Source: Streptosporangiaceae bacterium
Lineage (GTDB): Bacteria; Actinomycetota; Actinomycetes; Streptosporangiales; Streptosporangiaceae
Length of the DNA: 13,009 nucleotides
Assembly (NCBI GenBank): GCA_030045215.1
Contig: JASIBJ010000160.1
Span: 1 to 13,009 of the forward strand
Reading direction: 5' to 3'
Shown: positions 1-6,744 of the stretch, piece after piece
Layout of the letters: each line of letters begins with the position of its first letter
Numbering within the stretch: position 1 is the stretch's first letter
Position numbers and translations under genes: made by a program
The notes under the pieces: generated by a model
What the model was told of the DNA's origin: nothing
What the model saw: the letters and a program-made list of their open reading frames with translations, nothing else
The model's database searches: none

Positions 1-47
1 TGATCCTCGTCATCGTCAAGATCGTCCAGCTGGCGGTTGGGCACTAG
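1..47 (+). CDS. C-terminal tail of an unknown protein (partial)
   Basis: The third frame is open from base 3 and ends at a TAG at 45-47, encoding fourteen mostly hydrophobic residues (ILVIVKIVQLAVGH). The other two forward frames give a stop at base 1 or continue through the downstream hairpin. The hydrophobic tail and the terminator-like hairpin just behind it suggest the end of a real gene, perhaps a membrane protein, but 14 codons are too few to name a family. Confidence 0.3.
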   Translation, partial: ILVIVKIVQLAVGH

Positions 48-62
48 ATGCGCAACGGGCTG

Positions 63-90
63 AGTGACCGGCTGCCGGGGCCCGGTCACT
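63..90. terminator. Hairpin between convergent genes, likely bidirectional terminator
   Basis: AGTGACCGG (63-71) and CCGGTCACT (82-90) form a perfect 9-bp stem with a 10-base GC-rich loop. It lies 15 bases after the upstream stop codon and overlaps the stop codon of the minus-strand methyltransferase (86-88). There is no T-tract, as is common for terminators in high-GC actinobacteria. Its position between two gene ends supports a shared terminator. Confidence 0.5.
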
Positions 91-946
91 GAGCCCGCTC
101 GTAGGCCGACAGGGTGACGGACACCGTCACCCACAGCGGTTCCGGCAGCGGCTCGATCCGGCAAGCCAGTTGCTCCTGGTCGATGTGATGAGCGCTCGGG
201 CCCATGGACACCAGATCGCTCAGGTCCGCGTGGGTCAGCGGCTCCTGATAGCTAAGCGGCTCGGCCGCGACCCGATCCAGCCCGGCCAGGCTAGCCGCCA
301 GCCGGTCGGCCTTGGCGGCGTCGACGCTGAGCATGCGCAGCAGCCCGGTCACCTCAGCCAGGTGCGAGGTCGTGGGCGTGACCACCAGGAAAGTCCCGCC
401 GGGCGCGAGGACGCGGATCGTCTCGGCGGCATTGCGCGGCCCGAACACGCTCATGACGATCGCGGCGGAGCCGTCGGCCAGCGGGAACGGCCGCCGCACG
501 TCGGCGCCGAGCGCCACGGAGCGAGGGTGGGCCGAGGCCGCCCGGCGCAGGGCCGCCTTGGACAAGTCCAGGCAGACGCCGACGCTGCCCGGCAGCGCCT
601 CGAGCACAGCAGACAGGTAGTAGCCGGTACCGCCGGCGAGGTCGAGCACGACGCCCTCCGCCGCGCAGCCCGGCCCGGCGCTGAGCGCGAGCGAGGTGAG
701 GGCGGCAGCGATCGGCGCATAGTGGCCGCGGTTCAGGAACCGGGAGCGGGCGGCGACCATCGCAGACGCGTCGGCGTTCGCCACCGGACGGGCGCCGACC
801 GCGAGGTTGACATAGCCCTGCCTGGCGATGTCGAAACAGTGCCCGTGCTCGCAGCGAAGTTCCTGGCCCTGCTGCGCGAGCCGACCCGCGCAGACCGGGC
901 ATCGCAGCGCGGCGAGCGCTGCGGCCAGCGCCGGTTGGCTCCTCAC
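86..946 (-). CDS. rlmA: 23S rRNA (guanine-N1)-methyltransferase, RlmA(II)/TlrB type
   Basis: Predicted to transfer a methyl group from SAM to N1 of a guanine in helix 35 of 23S rRNA (G745 in RlmA(I), G748 in RlmA(II)/TlrB), in the cytoplasm. The N-terminus carries the family zinc site (CPVC at 16-19, C32, H36) followed by FDIARQGYVNL. SAM motif I is VLDLAGGTGYY at about 100-110, and FGPRNAAE (168-175) matches the FAPRN motif of TlrB. At 286 residues the length is normal. I chose GTG at 946 because GGGAG lies 4 bases upstream and the protein then begins shortly before the zinc site, as in TlrB. An in-frame GTG at 1009 has its GAGGA directly abutting it, and the ATG at 982 has no ribosome binding site. 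The family assignment is firm; G748 rather than G745 is inferred from resemblance to TlrB. It may be co-transcribed with the dehydrogenase upstream. Confidence 0.85.
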   Translation of the reverse strand: MRSQPALAAALAALRCPVCAGRLAQQGQELRCEHGHCFDIARQGYVNLAVGARPVANADASAMVAARSRFLNRGHYAPIAAALTSLALSAGPGCAAEGVVLDLAGGTGYYLSAVLEALPGSVGVCLDLSKAALRRAASAHPRSVALGADVRRPFPLADGSAAIVMSVFGPRNAAETIRVLAPGGTFLVVTPTTSHLAEVTGLLRMLSVDAAKADRLAASLAGLDRVAAEPLSYQEPLTHADLSDLVSMGPSAHHIDQEQLACRIEPLPEPLWVTVSVTLSAYERAQ

Positions 947-1054
947 TGCGCTCCCGACATCACCGTGACTCCGCTCCGTCATGCTAGCGAGCGCAGGCCG
1001 CGCGCTCACTCCTCACGACTGACGGCGCCGACGGAATCGACGACGGCCCACTGG

Positions 1055-1735
1055 TCATACGCCGTAGGCCGGCAGGATGGCTCCGCTGACCGGTGCCGCC
1101 GCGTCACTGACCAGGAATGCGATCACGCCGGCGATGGCGGAAGGCGCGACCGCCTGCTTCATCACCTCCGGCGCAAAGATGCCCCGGTTTGTCGGAGTGT
1201 CGAGAAGTTGCGGTGCGACCGCGTTCACCCGGATCCCGTAGGGCCGCCACTCCACATCAAGGACGCGTGTCAGGTGGACCAGAGCAGCTTTGCTCGCGCT
1301 GTAGGCCGCCATGCCGCCGGTCGGCTCGATCCCGGGACGGGCGGTTACGTGCACGATGGCACCTGAGCCCCGCTGCTGCATGTGTGGCGCTACCGCCTGG
1401 CTCAGCCACAGCGCGGGTCCCACGTTCACGTCGAACATCAGCCGCAAAGTCTCGGGAGAGGTGGTGAGCGCGTTTCCCTGTCTGAAGGCGCCGATGGTGT
1501 TGACGAGCACGTCCGGGGGCCCGGCATGACCGACAATCGTATCGATGAGGCCTTTCGCCGCTGCCGGGTCAGTAGGGTCGGCCACCTCGCGGCGGACACT
1601 GCCGGGCAGGTCCCGCATCTCCTGCTCGTTCCGGTCGACCGCCACCACCGTGAGGCCGCCATCGAGGAGCGTTGCGGTCGTCGCGTGACCGAGCGGACCC
1701 CCAGCACCGGCCACGATCGCTACTTTCGCGCTCAT
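1055..1735 (-). CDS. Short-chain dehydrogenase/reductase (SDR), catalytic Ser replaced
   Basis: A classical SDR of 226 residues, the usual length, expected to interconvert a hydroxyl and a carbonyl with NAD(P)H in the cytoplasm. The N-terminal nucleotide site is AGAGGPLG (about 9-16). The acid in VAVDRN after the second strand favours NAD(H). The structural Asn is in DVNVGP, and the active-site YSASK supplies Tyr145 and Lys149. The usual catalytic Ser, 13 residues before the Tyr, is Ala here (IVHVTAR where the family has IVNISS-like), with Thr one position earlier. The ATG at 1735 is preferred because GGTGGA sits 4 bases upstream; an in-frame GTG at 1744 lies inside that ribosome binding site. 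It is divergent from the Baeyer-Villiger monooxygenase, a pairing known from cyclic alcohol degradation (cyclohexanol dehydrogenase beside cyclohexanone monooxygenase). The substrate is unknown. Confidence 0.85.
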   Translation of the reverse strand: MSAKVAIVAGAGGPLGHATTATLLDGGLTVVAVDRNEQEMRDLPGSVRREVADPTDPAAAKGLIDTIVGHAGPPDVLVNTIGAFRQGNALTTSPETLRLMFDVNVGPALWLSQAVAPHMQQRGSGAIVHVTARPGIEPTGGMAAYSASKAALVHLTRVLDVEWRPYGIRVNAVAPQLLDTPTNRGIFAPEVMKQAVAPSAIAGVIAFLVSDAAAPVSGAILPAYGV

Positions 1736-1835
1736 GACATCCACCGGCGGCGGTGAGAAATGGCCGCAAGGCGGGGCGCCGACCTGCCTGCCTGTGCGCC
1801 GGACTGTGGTGAGATCACGGCTTCTCCCTTGAGTC

Positions 1836-1876
1836 TGGCCACGTCTCTGCGGTATGGGAGCGTGGCTACGTGGCCA
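1836..1876. repeat. 9-bp inverted repeat with 23-bp spacing
   Basis: TGGCCACGT (1836-1844) and ACGTGGCCA (1868-1876) are perfect reverse complements. Centre-to-centre spacing is 32 bp, about three helical turns. This fits two regulator half-sites on one DNA face, or a long hairpin in the dehydrogenase leader. The function is inferred from position only. Confidence 0.4.
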
Positions 1877-1890
1877 TGGTTTCCGCCCGG

Positions 1891-1911
1891 CAGGTGAAGG
1901 GTCATCACCTG
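1891..1911. promoter_or_regulatory. Candidate operator: CAGGTGA-N7-TCACCTG palindrome
   Basis: Perfect 7-bp arms at 1891-1897 and 1905-1911 around a 7-base spacer make a 21-bp dyad, a typical size for a dimeric repressor site. It lies near the middle of the divergent region between the dehydrogenase and the monooxygenase, where one protein could control both. No regulator gene is adjacent, so the binding protein is unknown. Confidence 0.45.
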
Positions 1912-2054
1912 GTTCTGATGATTCGGAAGCGCACCCAAATGCTCTGCTCGCTGCCCGAGGCGCTGGAACCTTGACGGCGGGCGCGCCGCTGTGAGTGACT
2001 TCCGGGTAATGCCAGGTACGAGGCCTTTGACGTGGACTTCCGGAGACATGACCC

Positions 2055-3857
2055 GTGACCGAAGCTGACTACGCGGCGCTGCGCCGCCGGTACGCGCAGG
2101 AGAGAGCCAAGCGGCTCCGTCCCGACGGCAACGACCAGTACCTGGCGCTGAAGGGGCAGTTCGCGAGGCTGCTCGATGACCCGTATACCGAGCGGGTCGA
2201 GCGAGACGCCAAGCATGACCACGTGACGGTCGCTTTCATCGGCGGGGGATTCGCGGGCCTCGTCACCGGGGCCAGGCTCAAGGAGGCCGGGATCGACGAC
2301 GTGCGCATCGTCGAGAAGGGCGGCGGCTTCGGCGGTACCTGGTACTGGAACCGCTACCCAGGGGCGCAGTGCGACACCGCCGCGATGATCTACATGCCGC
2401 TGCTGGAGGAGACCGGGCACATGCCCTCAGAGCGGTACGCGCACGCCGCGGAGATCCTCGAGCACTGCAACCGGATCGCCAAGCACTACGGGCTGGACGA
2501 GAGTGCGCTGTTCCACACCCAGGTCACCGACCTGGAGTGGGACGCGCCTGGCTGCCGCTGGATCGTGCGTACCGACCGGGGAGATGAGTTCACCGCGCAG
2601 TTCATCGCCACGGGAACGGGCCCGCTGCACGTGCCGAAGCTGCCGGGCATCCCCGGCATCGAGACGTTCGCCGGGCACTCGTTCCACACCAGCCGGTGGG
2701 ATTACGCCTATACCGGCGGCGATCCGTCCGGAGCGCCGCTGGACCGGCTGGCCGACAAGCGCGTGGCGATCATCGGAACGGGCGCGACCGCGGTCCAGTG
2801 CGTTCCGCATCTCGCCGCGGCCTGCCGAGAGCTGTTCGTGTTCCAGCGGACGCCGTCGTCGGTCGACACGCGGGGCAACCGGCCGGTCGATCCGGAGTGG
2901 TTCGCCCAGGTGGCCACGCCGGGATGGCAGCAGCGGTGGCTGGACAACTTCGTCGCCAACATGACGGCGGGCGAGTTCCCCGCCGAGGACCTGATCGACG
3001 ACGGCTGGACGGACCTGGCCAAGCGGATACGCGGCCGGATTGCGGCGCCGCGCTTGACCCCAGCGAGCTTCCAGGAACTGCTGGCCGACTTCGAGATCGC
3101 CGACTTCGAGAAGATGAGCGAAATCCGGTCCAGGGTCGACACGATCGTCGCCGACGCGGCGACGGCCGAGCACCTCAAGGCCTGGTACCGCCAGCTGTGC
3201 AAGCGGCCGTGCTTCCACGACGAGTACCTCGACGCGTACAACCTGCCGTCGGTCCACCTGATCGACACTGACGGCAGGGGAGTGGAGTGGATCACGCCGG
3301 CCGGGGTCGTGGTGGCCGGCGTCGAGTATCCGGTCGACTGCATCATCTACGCATCAGGCTTCGAGGTCGGGACCGAGCCCACGCGGCGCAGCGGCTTCGA
3401 CGTGACCGGCCGGGACGGAGTCAGGCTCTCTGACTACTGGTCGGCCGGGATGCGCAGCCTGCACGGGGTCCACGTGCACAACTTCCCCAACGTCTTCTTT
3501 GTCCAGCTCGGCCAGGGAGCCAACTTCCTGCCCAACGTCCCGCACAACCTGACCGACTCGGCCAAGACCGTCGCGGCGGTCATCGCACACGCGATCAGCG
3601 GCGGTTTCGACGTGGTCGAGCCGACCAGCGAAGCGGAGGACGCCTGGATCGAGCAGCTGGCGCCCAACCCGGTAATGACGTCGTTCCTGGGCCAGTGCAC
3701 CCCCGGTTATTACAACAACGAGGGCCACGAGCCCGGACCGCACTCGCTGTTCGGCGGGTACTCCCGCGGCGCCGCGGCCTACTTCCGGTACATCGAGCAG
3801 TGGCGCGCCTCGGGCACCTTCGAGGGCCTGCGCTTCAGCCGCGGCCCGGCCGCGTGA
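2055..3857 (+). CDS. Type I Baeyer-Villiger monooxygenase, CPDMO/CDMO-like
   Basis: An FAD- and NADPH-dependent enzyme expected to insert one oxygen of O2 beside a ketone, giving an ester or lactone. The FAD Rossmann motif is GGGFAG at 63-68 and GGTWYWNRYPG is at 93-103. The Baeyer-Villiger fingerprint FAGHSFHTSRW is intact at 205-215, the NADPH site GTGATA is at 241-246, and the catalytic Arg is probably R384 in CKRPCF. The 600-residue length, the charged N-terminal extension before the first Rossmann fold (RRRYAQERAKRLR at about 10-22) and the CTPGYYNNEG block (548-557) match the cyclopentadecanone/cyclododecanone/steroid monooxygenase group rather than 540-residue cyclohexanone or phenylacetone enzymes. 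The start is GTG with CGGAG nine bases upstream. A bulky alicyclic, macrocyclic or steroid ketone is the likely substrate type, but the exact one cannot be read from sequence. Confidence 0.92.
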   Translation: MTEADYAALRRRYAQERAKRLRPDGNDQYLALKGQFARLLDDPYTERVERDAKHDHVTVAFIGGGFAGLVTGARLKEAGIDDVRIVEKGGGFGGTWYWNRYPGAQCDTAAMIYMPLLEETGHMPSERYAHAAEILEHCNRIAKHYGLDESALFHTQVTDLEWDAPGCRWIVRTDRGDEFTAQFIATGTGPLHVPKLPGIPGIETFAGHSFHTSRWDYAYTGGDPSGAPLDRLADKRVAIIGTGATAVQCVPHLAAACRELFVFQRTPSSVDTRGNRPVDPEWFAQVATPGWQQRWLDNFVANMTAGEFPAEDLIDDGWTDLAKRIRGRIAAPRLTPASFQELLADFEIADFEKMSEIRSRVDTIVADAATAEHLKAWYRQLCKRPCFHDEYLDAYNLPSVHLIDTDGRGVEWITPAGVVVAGVEYPVDCIIYASGFEVGTEPTRRSGFDVTGRDGVRLSDYWSAGMRSLHGVHVHNFPNVFFVQLGQGANFLPNVPHNLTDSAKTVAAVIAHAISGGFDVVEPTSEAEDAWIEQLAPNPVMTSFLGQCTPGYYNNEGHEPGPHSLFGGYSRGAAAYFRYIEQWRASGTFEGLRFSRGPAA

Positions 3858-3860
3858 CCT

Positions 3861-3901
3861 GCGGGGCTGGCCCTGCGGGGGCCCGCTGGCAGGCGCCCCG
3901 C
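3861..3901 (+). terminator. GC-rich hairpin after the monooxygenase
   Basis: GCGGGGC (3861-3867) pairs perfectly with GCCCCGC (3895-3901), and the enclosed sequence can form further GC pairs. It begins four bases after the monooxygenase stop codon. There is no T-tract, so a terminator role is inferred from position and stability. Confidence 0.35.
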
Positions 3902-3952
3902 GAGTGCGCTACCATACCAGCGCGTCCTCTACTGGTGAAAGGGGTGGTAGCC

Positions 3953-4009
3953 GTGGTCACGACATCGTCCGCGTGTCCCCGCCTCGCCGAGAGGATGCCG
4001 AGGAGCTGA
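3953..4009 (+). CDS. Candidate 18-residue leader peptide
   Basis: A short frame starts at GTG 3953, eight bases after AAAGGGG (3938-3944), and encodes MVTTSSACPRLAERMPRS before a TGA at 4007-4009. It has no homology that I recognise. Its interest is positional: its stop lies one base before a hairpin (4011-4036) that covers the ribosome binding site of the acetyltransferase gene, the geometry of a translationally coupled or attenuating leader ORF. In-frame GTGs at 3935 and 3944 are alternatives. It may be chance. Confidence 0.25.
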   Translation: MVTTSSACPRLAERMPRS

Positions 4010-4010
4010 T

Positions 4011-4038
4011 TCCGGGGAGCGCACCTCATCCCCGGAGG
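4011..4038 (+). promoter_or_regulatory. Hairpin covering the acetyltransferase ribosome binding site
   Basis: TCCGGGGA (4011-4018) and TCCCCGGA (4029-4036) form a perfect 8-bp stem with a 10-base loop. The Shine-Dalgarno GGAGG is 4034-4038, so its first three bases are paired in this stem; the GTG start follows at 4047. Translation would require the stem to open, for example by ribosomes finishing the leader ORF just upstream. Confidence 0.45.
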
Positions 4039-4046
4039 CATTTCCC

Positions 4047-4952
4047 GTGACAGACCTGGTTATCCGCCCGCTGGTGGCAGGCGAAGAGTCTCTGTTCGAA
4101 TCGCTCAACGATCCCGGCCTGGTGGGATACGCTGCGGCCGGCGAGCGCTATGCCGATAGGGCGTCCCTCGGGCAGTACCGCCCCGAGTGGACGTGGGTGG
4201 CGCTGCGCGACGGCACCGTCATTGCCCGCGCGGCCTGGTGGGCAGGCCCGGAAGACACCGAGCCGCGGGCGCTCGATTGGCTTGACTTCACCGATCTCGA
4301 CGCGGCCGTCCAGCTGCTGCGTACCGCGCCGCTGCGCACCGGCTACGGCCTGCCGCTGCCGCCCGGCTGGCGCGACAGCCCGGCCGTGCGCCGGGCGGCC
4401 GAAGACCGGATCGCCGCCGCCACGCTGGCCGGCCTGACCCTCCTGGTCGAGCGCTACCGCTACCGGTGGACCCCGGCCTGCGGCCTGCCGAAACGGCCCG
4501 GCCGGCTGGACTTCAGGCCGGAGCCTGACGACCAGGTGATCCTGGAGCTGTTCCGGCGCGCTCACGCGGGCAGCCTCGACGCGCACGCACGGCGTGCCAT
4601 CGCCGAATCGGGCCTGGGCGCGGCGGCGCAGGCCGAACTGGACACCCTGCGGTGGATGCCGAGCCCGCGCGAGTGGTGGCGGGTCGCGTACACGTCTGGC
4701 GGCGAACCCGTCGGCCTGGCCGCACCGTGCCGCAACTACAGCGACGCGGTCATCGGCTACATCGCCGTAGTGCCCGAGCAGCGCGGTCACGGGTATGCCT
4801 ACGACCTGCTCGCCGAGGCCACTCACCTGCTGGCCGGGGAGGGAGCAGACCGGGTCGTCGCGGGGACCGACGTCACGAACTTCCCGATGGCCAGGGCGTT
4901 CGCGAGGGCCGGCTATCCCGTCATCCAGCACCGCATCGATTTCGCGTGCTGA
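4047..4952 (+). CDS. GNAT-family N-acetyltransferase (probably tandem GNAT)
   Basis: The C-terminal part (about 155-301) is a GNAT fold expected to move an acyl group from acyl-CoA to an amine. The core strand IGYIAVVPEQ is followed by the acetyl-CoA pyrophosphate loop QRGHGYA at 245-251, then TNFPMARAFARAGY (277-290), the usual N-x-x-M-x-x-x-x-x-x-x-G-F/Y helix. The first 150 residues begin like a second GNAT domain (VIRPL at the start, ALRDGTVIARAAWW at 52-65) but lack a clear QxxGxG loop, so that copy is probably degenerate. The start is GTG with GGAGG eight bases upstream. The gene ends three bases before the stop of the convergent kinase gene. The acceptor, whether small molecule, antibiotic or protein, is unknown. 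Confidence 0.8.
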   Translation: MTDLVIRPLVAGEESLFESLNDPGLVGYAAAGERYADRASLGQYRPEWTWVALRDGTVIARAAWWAGPEDTEPRALDWLDFTDLDAAVQLLRTAPLRTGYGLPLPPGWRDSPAVRRAAEDRIAAATLAGLTLLVERYRYRWTPACGLPKRPGRLDFRPEPDDQVILELFRRAHAGSLDAHARRAIAESGLGAAAQAELDTLRWMPSPREWWRVAYTSGGEPVGLAAPCRNYSDAVIGYIAVVPEQRGHGYAYDLLAEATHLLAGEGADRVVAGTDVTNFPMARAFARAGYPVIQHRIDFAC

Positions 4953-4955
4953 CTG

Positions 4956-6122
4956 TTATCGGAGCAGGCCGGGCCAGTGGAGCTGGGTAACCACATCGTC
5001 GGCGGCCTGCGCCGCAGTGCGCCCGTCGGTGTCGATCCGCAGTTCTCCGGGCCAGGCCCGTTCCGTCCTTCCCGCTATCGCTATTGCCTCGGCGGCAATG
5101 CGGCGCAGCTCGGCGGCGGACTCGCCGATGAGCGGATCGCCGGGCTGGGCCCAGCTGCCGCCGCCTTGCCCCCGGCGCAGGATCCGGCGGGTCAGCTCGC
5201 CGGGCCCGGCATGCAGTCGGCAGAGGGTCATCGTCGCGGCGGGCAGCGCGTCGGCGTACGCGCCGGCGTCCTCGACCGGCCCGACCGCGACGAGGCACTG
5301 CGCGCCGGCCGCACGGTAGGTCGTCCAGATCGCCGCCAGGTTGCGGGCCTTGACGCGGTGATTGCCGGGATCGTCGGGCGCCGCGGGACGGCAGAAGCCG
5401 ATCTGGTCCAGGTCGAGATAGGCGGCCGTGAGCCCGGCACGGCGCAAACGCACGTACACCTCCCACCCCACGGTCGACTTCCCGACGCCGGCGGGCCCGC
5501 AGACGACCAGGACCGGGCTAACGCCTGCTGCTCCGGACTGGCGGGCGGCCGCTCCGGACTGCCGGGCATGTGCGCGGGCACCCGGCGCGCCGGTCACTCC
5601 CGTGCCCGAGGGCCAGCCGCCGCTGCGGCCGCGCACAACCTCGACCACCTCCGGCACCGTCCGGGCGGTGGTGTCCACGCAGAAGTCCGCGAAGTTACTC
5701 GCATCCAGCTCGTACGCCTCGCGCAGGGCGTCCTCGACTCCGGCCGGCGTCTCGTCGCGCCCAGCGAGCCGCTTCCTGACGACATCGTCCGCAGCCCTCA
5801 GCCGGACCAGTGTCAAGGCCGCCTGCGGAAGCAGTTCCGCGTCCACACCGTGACGGGGGTCAACGACGCCGGAGACGACGACGCAAAGCGTGCCCGCCGC
5901 CGCGAACGTTGCGACTACGTCACCAAGATTCTGCGTTTTGATCCGGTACCGGCCCGGATCTGCGGCAGGCTCCGGGTAGCACATGCCGAGCTGGTCGATG
6001 TCGGCGAAGCCCGCTGCGACACCTGCCCGCGTGAGCTGGGAGAAGTATTCCCAGCCGACAGCCGTCTTGCCCACCCCGGCCGGGCCGCACAGCCACAGGA
6101 CCGGGATGGCAACGGACGTCAC
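4956..6122 (-). CDS. Tandem-duplicated P-loop kinase/ATPase-like protein
   Basis: A 388-residue cytoplasmic protein built from two copies of one P-loop domain. Walker A is CGPAGVGKT at 12-20 and again CGPAGVGKS at 208-216. Each is followed by the same landmarks: VGWE, an AG-rich strand ending in DIDQLG or DLDQIG (41-46 and 237-242), then a Y/H-R-I/V-K segment and a hydrophobic strand near 78-86 and 274-282. The domains are joined by a low-complexity linker (about 170-203) containing ARQSGAA twice in a row. The fold suggests a small-molecule or nucleotide kinase; no substrate motif is recognisable. An upstream frame extends to 6374 but overlaps the neighbouring gene in unnatural composition, so GTG 6122 is the first sensible start, although no good ribosome binding site precedes it. 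It probably forms an operon with the kinase gene 64 bases upstream. Confidence 0.75.
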   Translation of the reverse strand: MTSVAIPVLWLCGPAGVGKTAVGWEYFSQLTRAGVAAGFADIDQLGMCYPEPAADPGRYRIKTQNLGDVVATFAAAGTLCVVVSGVVDPRHGVDAELLPQAALTLVRLRAADDVVRKRLAGRDETPAGVEDALREAYELDASNFADFCVDTTARTVPEVVEVVRGRSGGWPSGTGVTGAPGARAHARQSGAAARQSGAAGVSPVLVVCGPAGVGKSTVGWEVYVRLRRAGLTAAYLDLDQIGFCRPAAPDDPGNHRVKARNLAAIWTTYRAAGAQCLVAVGPVEDAGAYADALPAATMTLCRLHAGPGELTRRILRRGQGGGSWAQPGDPLIGESAAELRRIAAEAIAIAGRTERAWPGELRIDTDGRTAAQAADDVVTQLHWPGLLR

Positions 6123-6186
6123 AGGTGGCGATTCTGGCGGCCAGGACTTGGGGTGTCGAACGAATTCTTCGGGGCCGCGCCAGGGC

Positions 6187-6744
6187 TCAGTGCGCCCTCG
6201 TGACGAAGTCCACAATCGCGCCGAGATCTGGCCGGTAGCCGTCCGTGGTATCGACGTCGAGCGCCGGGACTTCCAGGGAGATCCGCTCGAAGGTGGCGCG
6301 CAGCCTGGCGAATTCCTCCGGGTCCCGGTCAGGACCCGGATCGACATGAGCCCGGCGGACCGGGTTGGACTCACGTCGGCGCAGCGCCCGGCTCAGGGCC
6401 ACGTCGGCCGGTACGTAGCAGTGCACGATCCGCAGCTGCGCCAGACCAAGCAATGGCTCCAGGCCTGTGCGCCAGTTGCCGTCCTGGAACGCGGCATCGG
6501 CAACGGTGGTGACGCCAGCGCGCAGCAGCAAACGCAGCACGTCAAAGAAGACGGCAAACGTCCGCTTGGTCAGTTCATCGCCGGGGGAGGGGACGAACCC
6601 CGAGGAACCATGGACCATGCCTTCCTTGATCTCGTCCCGGCAGATCGCCGGGCACCCAAGCGACTCGGCCAGGCGGTGCGCGAGCGTCGTCTTGCCGACC
6701 GCTGACGGGCCGCTGATGATGATCAGCGTGGGGAGCGAGGTCAC
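6187..6744 (-). CDS. Small P-loop kinase (AAA_33 / predicted kinase)
   Basis: A 185-residue single-domain P-loop NTPase. Walker A is GPSAVGKTT at 12-20. RDEIKEGM (36-43) after the second strand resembles the substrate-side motif of small predicted kinases and chloramphenicol-phosphotransferase-like proteins. VADAAFQDG (81-89) is a plausible second acidic strand, and ALRRRESN at 120-127 is the arginine-rich lid. GTG at 6744 is chosen because it lies 11 residues before the P-loop; the frame stays open to 7065, but that part overlaps the divergent deaminase promoter and gene and looks non-coding. The tandem P-loop gene follows 64 bases downstream on the same strand, so the two are likely co-transcribed. 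No antitoxin-like partner is present, which argues against a zeta-type toxin. Substrate unknown. Confidence 0.78.
   Translation of the reverse strand: MTSLPTLIIISGPSAVGKTTLAHRLAESLGCPAICRDEIKEGMVHGSSGFVPSPGDELTKRTFAVFFDVLRLLLRAGVTTVADAAFQDGNWRTGLEPLLGLAQLRIVHCYVPADVALSRALRRRESNPVRRAHVDPGPDRDPEEFARLRATFERISLEVPALDVDTTDGYRPDLGAIVDFVTRAH

Larger units (their letters stand above)
1736..2054. promoter_or_regulatory. Divergent intergenic region between the SDR and the monooxygenase
   Basis: About 320 bases with no convincing gene; it must hold the promoters of both flanking genes. It contains two inverted repeats, listed separately. A TTGACG hexamer at 1971-1976 could be the -35 of the monooxygenase promoter, but the bases 17-18 further on (around 1994-2000) make a poor -10. 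The monooxygenase ribosome binding site is CGGAG at 2041-2045, nine bases before its GTG. Confidence 0.6.

Noticed and set aside
170..1366. A 398-codon plus-strand open frame opposite the methyltransferase and dehydrogenase genes
   Set aside because: It is antisense to two well-recognised genes, crosses their junction, and its product is Arg/Gly/Ala-rich without any motif: a GC-rich shadow.
1732..2049. A 105-codon minus-strand open frame in the divergent region
   Set aside because: No domain, no ribosome binding site, overlaps both flanking genes' control signals; treated as intergenic.
4977..6203. A 408-codon plus-strand open frame opposite the tandem P-loop gene
   Set aside because: It mirrors the duplicated kinase gene, whose two Walker A motifs are clear; the antisense product has no recognisable domain.
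6123..6374. N-terminal extension of the tandem P-loop protein
   Set aside because: The extra 84 residues overlap the kinase gene, are Ser/Arg/Pro-rich and have no domain; a start at GTG 6122 leaves a normal P-loop N-terminus.
6187..6744. Zeta-toxin or other toxin-antitoxin reading of the small kinase
   Set aside because: The P-loop fold fits, but no short antitoxin gene precedes it and no zeta-specific motif is visible.
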